64,000 bases of DNA from Lewinellaceae bacterium (GCA_020636225.1 JACJYI010000003.1:310001-374000), one strand, 5' to 3'; shown: positions 42,260 through 51,593, counted from the first letter of the stretch. Notes: generated from the letters alone by a model not told the origin. Translations and numbers: made by a program.

Positions 42260-42600
42260 ACCAGCAAGCCGCCCGAATCCTCCTCTGCGTTTGTCTGGCC
42301 TGGTCAGCCTGCACGGATGAGGCTGTGCTGGACCAGCAGGCATCCCGGATCTGTAGCTGCCTGCAGCCTGTTGATTCACTCAACCAGTTATTTGCCTCCC
42401 GGATCCAACAAGGTGAGGAAGATGAAGCCGTGGAGATTCTTCTCGACTTATCCGAGGCCAGTGAGCTGGCCGGCAAGTGCCTCCGGGATATTCCGGACTT
42501 CAGCCAGCACACGGAGAATGCAGAAGTCGTCAGTCGATTGAACACCCATTGCCCCGATTGGAAGGCAATTGTGGAAACCCTTCCCCAAGGAGATGAATAG
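42256..42600 (+). CDS. Small Cys-containing lipoprotein
   Basis: 114 residues. MNQQAARILLCVCLAWSAC is a lipoprotein signal (acceptor Cys19). The mature part has Cys at ICSCLQP, GKCLRDI and HCPDW, so disulfides are likely. It is mostly helical (VEILLDLSEASELAGK). No family recognised. Its ATG overlaps the preceding stop by four bases (coupled), and the terminator at 42610 follows. Confidence 0.7.
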   Translation: MNQQAARILLCVCLAWSACTDEAVLDQQASRICSCLQPVDSLNQLFASRIQQGEEDEAVEILLDLSEASELAGKCLRDIPDFSQHTENAEVVSRLNTHCPDWKAIVETLPQGDE

Positions 42601-42609
42601 TGAACAATG

Positions 42610-42638
42610 AAAAAGGCCTGTCCGAGACAGGCCTTTTT
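42610..42638 (+). terminator. Rho-independent terminator
   Basis: AAAAAGGCCTGTC (42610-42622) pairs with ACAGGCCTTTTT (42627-42638) around the loop CGAG; the T run follows the stem directly. The stem can end transcription from either strand. Confidence 0.88.
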
Positions 42639-42663
42639 CAAATAGTCAGATGGAAAGAGTTTA

Positions 42664-42865
42664 GGGCACTTCTATTAACCTCCGAAATAGACCAAGACTC
42701 GAGAGAACCAAGCGAGACAAGGCATTTCGAAAGAGCCTATCCATCCCGCCAATCGGCGGGATGTGATTGAGAAATAATCCCGCAGCATTGCGGGACGCAG
42801 GTTATCTCGAGTGAAAATCCTGAAAGGATTTGTTTGGTCATTGAGTGGGGTTGATAGAGGTGCCC
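42664..42865 (-). mobile_element. MITE-like element, copy B (202 bp), inverted relative to copy A
   Basis: The reverse complement of this copy aligns over its whole length with 9701-9882. Terminal inverted repeats are GGGCACYTCTATYAACCYC on both ends, with flanking TTTA duplications at 42660-42663 and 42866-42869. Two places differ from copy A: short G/C hairpins (TCCCGCA/TGCGGGA and CATCCCGCC/GGCGGGATG) stand where copy A has shorter AT-richer sequence. The right duplication supplies the stop codon TAA of the gene at 42867. Confidence 0.85.
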
Positions 42866-42866
42866 T

Positions 42867-43520
42867 TTATTCGTTCGTCGTACAGGGGCGAAGTTTGACC
42901 AGTTTGGAGATCGACTTGCCTGAACTCTTGTGGGTGATCCTGACCACCGCTTCACTACCGCACTGGCAATCTACCCGGTTGCCATGCCCGGCCTTGTTGC
43001 CATCCACGGTCCACAGATAGGTATAGGCATCCTTTTGCAGTTCGCGATTGATACTGTTGCCAACGATATAGACATCCAGGGTGTTTCCACCGTTCACACA
43101 GGTTGACTGGATGATCTCCGCCTGAAAAGGTGGCACATTCACTTCTCCACCGGGGAGGGTCCGACGCTCCGTGTCTTCAACGGCCATGGTCCGCACGCCG
43201 GTTGAGCTGCAGGCCTCCGGGTCTGGCTGGAAGAACATGGTCATGTAGAGCGGCTGACCGGACTGGCGCTCGCGACAAAGAATGCAGGCATCCTGAGTCT
43301 GGCAGGAGCGATCGGCCTTCAGTTGAAGGGACTTGCTCAACTGGGAAACCACCTGATCGCAATAGGGGATATTGACAATGTCGGGATCTTTGAAGAGGTC
43401 ATTTCCCTTGAGGGTCGTCTTTGGTGGCTTGGAAATTTGGGCCGTTGCCGTTTGATGAATGGCAAATGAACCAAAGAAGAGGAGCAGGAGGGTCATTTTC
43501 GTGAATACCGTCAGGCGCAT
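42867..43520 (-). CDS. Secreted Cys-rich protein of unknown function
   Basis: 217 residues with a signal peptide (LTVFTKMTLLLLFFGSFAIHQTATAQ). At least eight Cys residues in the mature part (IPYCDQ, RSCQTQDACILCRE, EACSSTG, STCVNG, VDCQCGSE, RPCTTNE) suggest several disulfides. The C-terminal half (~140-215) looks Ig-like (TYLWTVDGNKAGHGNRVDCQ, AVVRITHKSSGKS). No family is recognised. Its stop codon coincides with the MITE-like element's target duplication, so the element sits exactly at its 3' end. Confidence 0.75.
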   Translation of the reverse strand: MRLTVFTKMTLLLLFFGSFAIHQTATAQISKPPKTTLKGNDLFKDPDIVNIPYCDQVVSQLSKSLQLKADRSCQTQDACILCRERQSGQPLYMTMFFQPDPEACSSTGVRTMAVEDTERRTLPGGEVNVPPFQAEIIQSTCVNGGNTLDVYIVGNSINRELQKDAYTYLWTVDGNKAGHGNRVDCQCGSEAVVRITHKSSGKSISKLVKLRPCTTNE

Positions 43521-43703
43521 AGTTGATCTGTTTGAGGTCAGGAATGGGTGTTATCGATGGTGTAACCATCATTCGGGTCGGAAGTTACCAAAACCACCCC
43601 ATTCAGCAGGATCTTCGGTCAACTATTTCGTCTCCCATGCGGGTCATGGCCGGCCGGGCGGGATGTCTGAACCGACAGGCAGACCACATCATGTGGTGCC
43701 GCA

Positions 43704-44951
43704 TCATACTGATGCCTGCATCAACCAGGCACATACAAGTGCGCCATAGGTGCCCAGGGCATAGCCAAGTACAGCCAGCAGGACCCCCACCGGAGCCAGA
43801 CTCGGGCTGAAGGCAGAGGCAACGACCGGTGCTGAAGCCGCGCCACCGATATTGGCCTGACTTCCCACGGCCAGAAAGAAGAAGGGTGCCCGGATGATTT
43901 TTGCGACCAGGATCATGATGCCGGCATGTATGATCATCCAGATCAGTCCGATGGCAAACAGGCCAAGGTGACTGAATACTTCCCGAAGGTTCATCTTCAT
44001 ACCAATGGTCGCCACCAGGACATAGATGAACAGGGACCCCCATTGGCTGGCCCCGACCCCTTCCAGCGATCGGGCCCTGGTAAAGGAAAGGACGAGGCCG
44101 ATCGTGGTGGCCAGGACCACCAGCCAGAAAAAATCGGATAACAGGGAATGCAGGCCAATGTCCTTGAGACCCTCCTCGTACACCAGGAGGGCCGGGGTGA
44201 TCATGTCAGACAACAGATGGGCCAGGCCGGTGCCACCGAATCCTACCGCAGCGATCAAAAAAAGACTGTAGGTGGTCGGATGTCGGGCGATGCTGGACCG
44301 ATAGTCTTCCACTTTCTGCTTCAGTGCTTCGATCGCCGAGGAATCGGCTTTCAGCCATTTGTCGATACGGCGATTGATGTTGGTGCCGTAAAGAAGAAAT
44401 CCCATCCAGATATTGGCGACGATGATATCCACGACCAGCATGCTGCCGAACAGATTGTCGCCCACCTCAAAGATCTCTTTCATGGCGGTCTGGTTGGCTC
44501 CACCCCCGATCCAGCTGCCGGCGACGGTGCTGAGACCCCGCCAGAGCTCATCCGGTGGTACGTTGATCAATTCCGGAAAGAACTGCGTCACGATGATGAT
44601 CGCAAACGGACCACCCAATACGACGCCCAGGGTACCGGTCAGGAACATGATCAGGGCCTTGGGCCCCAGATTGAGGATCGCTTTGAAATCAATGCTCAGG
44701 CACAGGAGGATCAGGGAAGCGGGCAGCAGGTACCGTGAAGCCACGAAGTACAGGCTTGACTCCTCGCCGGATACCCATCCGAGGGGCCAGTTCAGCAATG
44801 CGGGAAGAAAATAGCACAGGAGAAGGGCGGGGACATACGTATAGAACTTCACCCAGAACGGGCGCAAGCTCCTGGATGTCCACATGATCAGGGCCAGAAT
44901 GACCATCAGTAACCCCAGAACAACCGCATCATTGGTAAACCATGGCTCCAT
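43704..44951 (-). CDS. DUF819 family membrane protein
   Basis: 415 residues with about eleven membrane segments. GSWIGGGANQTAMKEIF and GSQANIGGAASAPVVASAF are the two re-entrant-like loops repeated in each half of DUF819 (YjcL) proteins, which resemble sodium-coupled transporters with inverted repeats. Substrate unknown. The frame is open for another ~100 residues upstream, but that part runs antisense to RNase P RNA, so the Met at 44951 is chosen. The 43521-43703 gap holds the palindrome ACCACATCATGTGGT (43683-43697) and nothing else I recognise. Confidence 0.88.
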   Translation of the reverse strand: MEPWFTNDAVVLGLLMVILALIMWTSRSLRPFWVKFYTYVPALLLCYFLPALLNWPLGWVSGEESSLYFVASRYLLPASLILLCLSIDFKAILNLGPKALIMFLTGTLGVVLGGPFAIIIVTQFFPELINVPPDELWRGLSTVAGSWIGGGANQTAMKEIFEVGDNLFGSMLVVDIIVANIWMGFLLYGTNINRRIDKWLKADSSAIEALKQKVEDYRSSIARHPTTYSLFLIAAVGFGGTGLAHLLSDMITPALLVYEEGLKDIGLHSLLSDFFWLVVLATTIGLVLSFTRARSLEGVGASQWGSLFIYVLVATIGMKMNLREVFSHLGLFAIGLIWMIIHAGIMILVAKIIRAPFFFLAVGSQANIGGAASAPVVASAFSPSLAPVGVLLAVLGYALGTYGALVCAWLMQASV

Positions 44952-45064
44952 ATCACTAACAATTTTGCCCAAAATACAAGGATGTCGCGAATATGGCCCC
45001 TGGCCCGTAACGGGGGCGATCGGGAGGGGAAGTGGGAAAACGGAGCTTCCCCGTGGGAACCGCT

Positions 45065-45072
45065 TATCTTTG
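45065..45072 (+). promoter_or_regulatory. -7 element TATCTTTG of rnpB
   Basis: An exact match ending five bases before the RNase P RNA P1 helix begins (45077). Because the RNA start is fixed by its structure, this calibrates the distance from -7 element to transcript start in this genome. Confidence 0.75.
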
Positions 45073-45076
45073 TTGT

Positions 45077-45476
45077 GTCGCCGGCCACCCTGTCGCTTCG
45101 GACAACAGGTCCGGGGAGGAAAGTCCGGACAACGCAGAGCACCACACCAGCTAACGGCTGGGGCTTTGCTGCGAAGGCAGCGAGGTACAGATCGGGTCAC
45201 AGAAACATACCGCCGATCCCTTCTTTGGAAGGGAGGTAAGGGTGAAATCGTGCGGTAAGAGCGCACGCATCATCAGAGCAATCCGATGGTGGGATAAACC
45301 TTGTGGGTTGAAATGCCATGTACATCCGGGTCCTTCGGGGCAGGTCGGCTCGGCCTGTTGCGCCCAGGCACAGCCCGGAGGGGTAGGCAGATTCATTTCG
45401 TCAGTGATGGCGAAAGCAGATAAATGACAGGGTTCCGCTTCTGGCGGAAACAGAATCCGGCTTATCGGCCGGCGAC
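45077..45476 (+). ncRNA. rnpB: RNase P RNA, bacterial type A
   Basis: About 400 bases. Helix P1 pairs GTCGCCGGCC at the 5' end with GGCCGGCGAC at the 3' end. The universally conserved core is present: GAGGAAAGTCCGGAC (45116-45130) with downstream CAGAG, and CAGAATCCGGCTTAT at 45451-45465. It is the catalytic subunit that matures tRNA 5' ends. A terminator stands at 45492. Long ORFs across it are spurious. Confidence 0.96.
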
Positions 45477-45491
45477 ATTTTCATTCAACTG

Positions 45492-45529
45492 AAAAGGGGG
45501 CTGACATCACTTGATGTCAGCCCCCTTTT
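45492..45529. terminator. Bidirectional terminator between rnpB and porV
   Basis: AAAAGGGGGCTGACATCA (45492-45509) pairs perfectly with 45512-45529 around a two-base loop. T runs follow on both strands, so it can serve rnpB (+) and porV (-). Confidence 0.9.
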
Positions 45530-45550
45530 GATCAATATCCGGACAGCCGC

Positions 45551-46726
45551 CTATTCGGTCGCTCCAAAGACGCCAAAATCAAACAGCATGCTGAATCGCA
45601 ACGTATTGTCCAGCGGATTTCGTTGGCTGGTGGTCGGGACCAGATAGGAAATATTGATCCCGAAGATGTTGTATTTCACACCCAGGCCGAGGGTGAAATA
45701 CCGGCGACCGCCCTTGGTGATATCCTCGAAGAAATAACCCGCCCGCAAGGCGAACTGGTTGTCGTACCAATATTCAAGACCGAGCGAGTAATAGAACTCG
45801 CGCATCTCTTCATTGAATCCGCCCGGGGCATCGCCAAAGCTGGAGAACATGCCTTCGATCGGACTCTTGTCCCGGTAATCCGGACGGTTGTCATTATCCG
45901 CATCAATCGTGTCTGGCGTAGGTACCATCAGCTTGTTGATATCCAGGGCGATGGTCAGGGAGTTGTGGTCGTCGAGCTGCATCTCCCAGGCGGCTCCGAG
46001 GCCCAGGTTGGCCGGAAGGAAGTCCCGCTTCTGCGAATTGGTGTAGGTGATCTTGGAGCCGATATTGGAAGCCACGACACCCAGACGCAGGGTGCTGGGG
46101 CGATCATTGAACTTGGTCTTCTTGATGTAGGTCGCCGAGATATCTGCCGCACCGGCAATCCCCGGATCGATGATGTTGCCATCGACCTCCTGGCCAGAGG
46201 CCAGGTTGGAAAAGATGAACTTACCGGTGATGCCGACAGAAAAGTTATCGCTCAGTTTCCGGGCATAGGCCGCGGCCAGTTCGAACTCGTTGGGTCGGCC
46301 TGTACCCCGTGATTCTCCCTGGAGACCGGTGTACTGGATGCTACCCAAAGAGAAGTAGCGCAGCCCGAAACCGATGGTTTGCAGGTCCCCCAGACGCTTG
46401 TACCCGGAGAGATAGGCCAGGTAGACGTCATTCAGTCCGAGGTTCCTCAACCAGGGTGTATAGTTCGCCGCAAAGCTCAGGTCCTGTTCGGCAAAGGCCA
46501 GTTTGGAAGCATTGAAGTGCATGGAGTTGGCATCCGGCGAGATACCAATACCCACATCACCCATTCCCCCCGAACGGGCATCCGGGTTGATCCGGAGAAA
46601 GGGCACGGCCGTAAAGATGGTGTTGATGCAATCGCCGCCAATGGTCTGGCCAATACAGATCTCGCGTTGGGCCATGGCCGGACTGATCATGCCGATGGCC
46701 AAAGCGAGTACTAGGAGTTTCTTCAT
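45551..46726 (-). CDS. porV: Type IX secretion outer-membrane protein PorV (LptO)
   Basis: 391 residues from the Met at 46726 (MKKLLVLALAIGMISPAMAQ signal). The mature N terminus TAVPFLRINPDARSGGMGDVGIGISPDANSMHFNASKLAF is the PorV signature, followed by barrel strands and a final aromatic strand (FSMLFDFGVFG). PorV shuttles substrates from the translocon to PorU for tail cleavage and surface attachment. A -7 element TAATTTTG (46755 down to 46748) precedes it with a ~17-base leader. It follows porU by 86 bases. Confidence 0.93.
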   Translation of the reverse strand: MKKLLVLALAIGMISPAMAQREICIGQTIGGDCINTIFTAVPFLRINPDARSGGMGDVGIGISPDANSMHFNASKLAFAEQDLSFAANYTPWLRNLGLNDVYLAYLSGYKRLGDLQTIGFGLRYFSLGSIQYTGLQGESRGTGRPNEFELAAAYARKLSDNFSVGITGKFIFSNLASGQEVDGNIIDPGIAGAADISATYIKKTKFNDRPSTLRLGVVASNIGSKITYTNSQKRDFLPANLGLGAAWEMQLDDHNSLTIALDINKLMVPTPDTIDADNDNRPDYRDKSPIEGMFSSFGDAPGGFNEEMREFYYSLGLEYWYDNQFALRAGYFFEDITKGGRRYFTLGLGVKYNIFGINISYLVPTTSQRNPLDNTLRFSMLFDFGVFGATE

Positions 46727-46812
46727 CACAAATGGTTGATTAAAGCGCAAAATTAACGATTCTGGCCGCTCGGGCCGGAGAGAACCGGATAGATAACTGC
46801 TTTTTTTTCAGT

Positions 46813-49800
46813 TTATTTTAACAAAACCAATTTCTCTACACTGCTTTCTGCATCCTGCCCGGCTCGCAGGCCATCCAGGGCCCGGATCCGGATCTTGTAG
46901 AGATACAGGCCGTTGGGCAGTTCGCCGCCCAGGTCCGTTTTGCCATCCCAGCCCATCGAGCTGACCCGATTGCTCTCGCCATTGAGGACCTCCGTGATCG
47001 TCTTGACCGGCCTTCCGGTCATATCGAAGATCTGGATGTTGACCTCCAGGCGCTGCCCGGCCAGATTGTGTTCGAACTGGAAGTTGGTCCAGGAACCGAA
47101 CGGATTAGGATAATTCAAAACATGTGCCAAGGCGCCGTCTTCCACGGTACCGACCACAAACTCCGTGTATCCTTCTCCCGGATTATTGTGGATATCCCAG
47201 GCCCGGACCCGAATGGAATATCGACCCGGTTCGAGCTTTTGCAGGGGATACCGGATGATCCCCCGGCGGAAATCATCCTTGACAGGCTCGAAGAAATCAT
47301 TCAGGGCGTAGGTGTTCTTCGTGTCTTCATTGAGCACACCGATGGGGTCATGCCCGATGCTGTTGCCGGAGATATTGAATCCTGAATCATCATACAGTTC
47401 GACATACAGGATGGGACGATCGCCGGTCAGTCCGCCAAAGGACCAGTCGCTGTCGTTCATGAACACATCTACCACCGGCGGGGTGTCATCGGAGGCGACC
47501 ATGTCGTCCACGCCGAAGATGATGAAGTCTTCGAAGTTGCCCGTGGCATCCCTGTCTACACCGTCAAAGGCATAATAGGACAGCTTGCCGGTTCCGAACT
47601 CGAAAATGATGTCCTTGGGCAAGGTCATGGTGACACTGAACAAGCCGTTTTCCACGCTGGCAGCTCCTTCGAAGAGGATGTTCTTCTGCAGTCGGAACTC
47701 CCGCACATAGCTGTCCGGGTCATTGCCCAGCGTCTTGGCCGTGATGGCCTTGTCGAACAGGGTAGGATAGATCGTGCCATTGAAGTCAGACATCAGATCG
47801 CCATTCTGATCTTCAATTCGCCCTTCGACCGTCACGGTCTGCAGGGCCATCAAGGTGTCGATCGGCGAACCCGGGTTTGGCGTGACCTCGATCCCGTTGA
47901 GCTTGGTCGTCACCACCCGAAGACGGGGATAGGCCAGGTGCTGGGCCGGATCGCCGAGCATCATGAACTTGCGGTCATTCTGGCCATTGCCCCGCTTGTT
48001 CTTGGCCAGGCGCAGGGACTCTCCCATGCTTTTCTCGTAGGGTTCCCCGTCATTGAACAATTCACGCAGGGCATTCTCGGCGAGGTCCTTGTTCAGGCCG
48101 GCATAGACGGGCCGAACCGTGCTGAACAGGGCAATGCTTCCTCCTTTCGGGTTCAGCAGGACCAGTTCGCCGGCACTCTTGGTGCCGGGATTGTCAAAGG
48201 CGGCGAACGTGCAGGTAGCGGTCAGGAACAGGGGCAATCGATTGCTGTTCGTCCAGTTCTGGATGTCCGTGACATAGAGGACCCGTTCCTGGGTCCAGCC
48301 GGAGGTGCCTCCATGCCCCAGGTAGTTGACGACCAGTGCGCCTTTGAACATATTATTGTTCAGGGCTTTATTGGCGTCGGGATAGCGTTCGCCGCCCGGC
48401 GTGGAGATCTGCTTGAAGGCATCCAGGTAGACCTTGTCCTGGTTGAGTTCCGGTTGCCACTGGCGCACCAGTTCGGCCAGTTCATCAGCGTCATTGAGGT
48501 GATAGTTGCTGTCCTCGTCATCCGCCATGTTGACAAAACGCAGGCGCCAGTCATCAAAGAACGCCGGGTCCTGGTCATAGCCGATGATCTTGTTGACCAC
48601 GTCCGAGGCTTCCTGGGCCGTTTCGACGGGCAGGCGACCCACGGCGATATCAATGGTATGGTTGGTAGGAGATGCCCCTTCGTCATCTTCGAGGATACCG
48701 AACAGGTCATCGGTCGGGTAGGCCCGGACGGGGTCCAGGGATTCATCCGTCTCGAAGACGGGGACGAAGTCTCCCGGTTCGGCCAGCCCGCGGACATTTC
48801 GATAATCGAATGATGCGTCGCCAAACAGGAGCAGGGATCGGAAGGTGCTGTCCCGTTTCCAGATCATGCGGGCCAGGTCGCGAATGGCGTAGGGGTCCTT
48901 GGCCCCGGAGGAAAACTCGTTGAACACCTCGTCCACGGAGGCCATGGCGACCTTCAGGCCGGAAAATTCCTGGCGGTGCTGGGCCAGCTCGCTGGCTGCT
49001 TCTTTAAAATCCGGGTGATAGACGATCAGCATGTCGGCTTCCAGGATGCCATGAAGATTCTGGTTGGGAACCTGTCCGATAGCCTCGGGCACCAGGAAAG
49101 GGCCATCCAGGCGAAAGGCCATAAAGGTGTGCAGGTCGTCGGGGGCATAGGTGAAAGTCGCCTGGCCATTCGCCAGGTCAGCTTCCTGCCGGACGGGTTT
49201 TAGGGGATCGCGGATATCCCAGATCATGGTCTGTGTCGTGGCCTGGGCCAGATTGAAGGTGGCCTTGTCCTGCCCGATGGTCCGCAGATCGGCAAACCGC
49301 AGGGGCTGGTTCCCCAGGACCAACTGACGGCGCAGCCGCAGTTCGATGTAATCGACCCACCCGGAGGCACCCGAGCCGAGGGCCGAGTAGGTCACCTGGA
49401 CCGAAAAGTTGTCGCCTGTCGGCTGGTAGGTATCCTGGATGCTGCCCAGGCGGGCATAGACGGCTTCGACATTGCCCAGGGAAGTACTTCCCATGTTGTT
49501 CGACTTGAATGAAGCAGCTCCCAGCTTGAGGGTGAAGGTATTGGTGGCATCGCTGCGGGAAGCGAAGGCGGCGGCGATTTGGACAGGTTCTCCGGGCACC
49601 AGCTGGGTCAGGTCGAACCGGTTGGTGTAGGTGATCGTGGTCAGGGCGGACGACAAGCGGTCGCCAAACCAGCGCATGCCCGATCCTTGCGTGCCGGAGG
49701 CTCCATCCAGGAGATTGTAGACCTCATCTTCGAGGCGTTGCACATCATCATAGCTGGCAGTACTGTAACTGCCCGGAGCCAGGTTCGGGCGTGTGTCCAC

Positions 49801-50424
49801 GCGCAGTCCGTCAAAGGCATCCACCTTCAGGAAATAGTAACTGCGGGTATCATAAAGATGGGTGACCCTGGTCAACTGGCCATTGGTATCATCATAGACC
49901 TCTTGCTGTGGCCCGGGCGCATAGAAGAGGAGGTAATCACCATTGTCAAACGAACCATCCTCCTCACCGAAGATATATACGGCGTTCTCGACCAGATCAT
50001 CCGGACGGGGGGAAGCATTGGCACGAGGCAGCATCGCCCCACCGTTCCCGTACAGGTGCAGATCTCGCGGGTCGATCTGATCCACGGGCATCTTCAGGGT
50101 ATTCTTGAGATAATCATAGGTGAGTTTGTACATCCCTTCCTTGGGTACTGCCAGTTTGTAGATCGCTCCGCCGGCCAGTACGGATTCTTCGGTGCCTCCA
50201 CGAAGGCTGGACTGCAGGTTTGGCAAGGGATTCGGCACTTCTGAACTTTCCGAGGAATCGTTAAAATCCTGACTTGTTTGGTCGTGATCGGGCGATAACG
50301 GACGGAAACCTGTAATTTGCTGATCCGAAGGAGCCTGAAGATGAGGGGTGGGTTGAGCTCCGGAGGCGAAGGAAGCGAAGATCAGCCATCCGAACAGGCA
50401 GGTGCGCAGGTTAATCACGGGCAT
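46813..50424 (-). CDS. porU: Type IX secretion C-terminal signal peptidase PorU
   Basis: 1203 residues, surface-located gingipain-like (C25) protease that removes type IX sorting domains. Signal MPVINLRTCLFGWLIFASFASGAQ. Catalytic His704 lies in VVNYLGHGGTSGW and Cys738 in LTATCTFAAFDN. The C-terminal ~100 residues (YPNPFGSWTNFQFEHN, GEL PNGLYLYKI pattern) are an uncleaved sorting-like domain. The frame continues open to 51003, but that part is antisense to porP, and the Met at 50424 begins a good signal peptide. Neighbours porV, porP/sprF and gldJ belong to the same machine. Confidence 0.94.
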   Translation of the reverse strand: MPVINLRTCLFGWLIFASFASGAQPTPHLQAPSDQQITGFRPLSPDHDQTSQDFNDSSESSEVPNPLPNLQSSLRGGTEESVLAGGAIYKLAVPKEGMYKLTYDYLKNTLKMPVDQIDPRDLHLYGNGGAMLPRANASPRPDDLVENAVYIFGEEDGSFDNGDYLLFYAPGPQQEVYDDTNGQLTRVTHLYDTRSYYFLKVDAFDGLRVDTRPNLAPGSYSTASYDDVQRLEDEVYNLLDGASGTQGSGMRWFGDRLSSALTTITYTNRFDLTQLVPGEPVQIAAAFASRSDATNTFTLKLGAASFKSNNMGSTSLGNVEAVYARLGSIQDTYQPTGDNFSVQVTYSALGSGASGWVDYIELRLRRQLVLGNQPLRFADLRTIGQDKATFNLAQATTQTMIWDIRDPLKPVRQEADLANGQATFTYAPDDLHTFMAFRLDGPFLVPEAIGQVPNQNLHGILEADMLIVYHPDFKEAASELAQHRQEFSGLKVAMASVDEVFNEFSSGAKDPYAIRDLARMIWKRDSTFRSLLLFGDASFDYRNVRGLAEPGDFVPVFETDESLDPVRAYPTDDLFGILEDDEGASPTNHTIDIAVGRLPVETAQEASDVVNKIIGYDQDPAFFDDWRLRFVNMADDEDSNYHLNDADELAELVRQWQPELNQDKVYLDAFKQISTPGGERYPDANKALNNNMFKGALVVNYLGHGGTSGWTQERVLYVTDIQNWTNSNRLPLFLTATCTFAAFDNPGTKSAGELVLLNPKGGSIALFSTVRPVYAGLNKDLAENALRELFNDGEPYEKSMGESLRLAKNKRGNGQNDRKFMMLGDPAQHLAYPRLRVVTTKLNGIEVTPNPGSPIDTLMALQTVTVEGRIEDQNGDLMSDFNGTIYPTLFDKAITAKTLGNDPDSYVREFRLQKNILFEGAASVENGLFSVTMTLPKDIIFEFGTGKLSYYAFDGVDRDATGNFEDFIIFGVDDMVASDDTPPVVDVFMNDSDWSFGGLTGDRPILYVELYDDSGFNISGNSIGHDPIGVLNEDTKNTYALNDFFEPVKDDFRRGIIRYPLQKLEPGRYSIRVRAWDIHNNPGEGYTEFVVGTVEDGALAHVLNYPNPFGSWTNFQFEHNLAGQRLEVNIQIFDMTGRPVKTITEVLNGESNRVSSMGWDGKTDLGGELPNGLYLYKIRIRALDGLRAGQDAESSVEKLVLLK

Positions 50425-50459
50425 TTGTATAAGGTTTGCTGTTACAGAAACGTTACTGC

Positions 50460-50467
50460 TATATTTG
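50460..50467 (+). promoter_or_regulatory. -7 element TATATTTG of porP/sprF
   Basis: An exact TAnnTTTG match in the porU-porP divergent spacer. A TTTG at 50435-50438 (21-base gap) may be the -33 element. Confidence 0.65.
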
Positions 50468-50499
50468 TATTGCTGGCTCACGAATCTTAAAAGTACGAT

Positions 50500-51537
50500 A
50501 TGGTTGCAGGCCGACAGACCATTCTGTTTGATTTTCTTTTCTGTCTGTTCATGGTAATGGGCTTCTCCTACAACGCATTTGGTCAGGATCCGGTTTTCTC
50601 GCAATACTATTCCGCACCATTGCAAACCAATCCGGCCTTTGCCGGGAACACCAACTTGCCCCGGATCGGGGTCCACTACCGGAACCAGTGGCCCAACCTG
50701 CCCAATGCCTATGCCACCTATATGGTGACCTATGATCAGTTTGTGCCCATGTTGAACAGTGGTTTCGGGATCACGGCCATGGGCGATATTGCCGGCGACG
50801 GGATCTACAAGACGGTGTCGATCAGCGGTCTGTACAGCTACCGGGTTGAATTCGCCGAAGATGTCTACGCCAAGATCGGTATCGAGGGCAGTTACCTGCA
50901 GCGATCGCTCGACTGGAATCGCCTGGTGTTCTATGATCAGCTTGACCCGGTCTATGGACCCAATGACCCCTCCGGCAACCCCAACCCCACCGGGGAAGGG
51001 CAACCGGAAGATCTGGTTCGTGGCAACCTGGATGTCAGTGCGGGGCTATTGGTCTACAGCCGGATGTTCTATGCCGGGTTCAGCATGAACCACCTGACCA
51101 CGCCGGACGAGAGCTTCCTCCAGATCAACGATAACCTGTATTTCGGGCTGCCCGTCAGGCTGTCCTTTATGGGGGGGGCACAATTTAACATAGACAATAA
51201 CCGGGATGGGGCCACGTTTTTATCCCCGAATGTCCTGTATACCCGGCAGGGGGGATTTTCCCAGTTGAATGCTGGATTATACGGCCAGTTAGGCTTGGTT
51301 TTTGCCGGAGCCTGGTACCGTCACGCCGGCAGCAATGCGGATGCTGTGATCGGTCTGGTCGGCGTACAGCAGGGCATTCTGAAGGTTGGTTACTCTTACG
51401 ATCTCACTGTTTCCGGGGCGTCCGGATTCGGAGGGGCCCATGAGATCTCGCTGATCCTGAACTTTGACAACAGTGCCAGTGCAGAGGCGAATCGCCGAAG
51501 AGGGCGCTACAGTGACTGTTTAAAGATGTTCCGATAG
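50500..51537 (+). CDS. PorP/SprF-family type IX secretion membrane protein
   Basis: 345 residues. QDPVFSQYYSAPLQTNPAFAGNTNLPRIGVHYRNQWPNL after the signal peptide is the family signature. The rest forms an outer-membrane barrel (GFGITAMGDIAGDGIYK, SAGLLVYSRMFYAGFS). SprF/PorP proteins help export or anchor gliding adhesins. Paralogues are common, so a specific name is not assigned. It is divergent from porU and upstream of gldJ. Confidence 0.92.
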   Translation: MVAGRQTILFDFLFCLFMVMGFSYNAFGQDPVFSQYYSAPLQTNPAFAGNTNLPRIGVHYRNQWPNLPNAYATYMVTYDQFVPMLNSGFGITAMGDIAGDGIYKTVSISGLYSYRVEFAEDVYAKIGIEGSYLQRSLDWNRLVFYDQLDPVYGPNDPSGNPNPTGEGQPEDLVRGNLDVSAGLLVYSRMFYAGFSMNHLTTPDESFLQINDNLYFGLPVRLSFMGGAQFNIDNNRDGATFLSPNVLYTRQGGFSQLNAGLYGQLGLVFAGAWYRHAGSNADAVIGLVGVQQGILKVGYSYDLTVSGASGFGGAHEISLILNFDNSASAEANRRRGRYSDCLKMFR

Positions 51538-51562
51538 CACTATGTGCTTTCGGTAAAAGGTT

Positions 51563-51570
51563 TATATTTG
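51563..51570 (+). promoter_or_regulatory. -7 element TATATTTG of gldJ
   Basis: An exact match 24 bases before the gldJ start; predicted leader ~19 bases. Confidence 0.6.
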
Positions 51571-51593
51571 TTCCTCATTTTTAGAAAAATCGG

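Noticed and set aside
43683..43697. Palindrome ACCACATCATGTGGT as terminator
   Set aside because: No T run on either side; left unassigned.
46813..51003. porU frame open to 51003 (1396 residues)
   Set aside because: The extra ~190 codons are antisense to porP/sprF and lack protein-like composition; Met at 50424 starts a good signal peptide.
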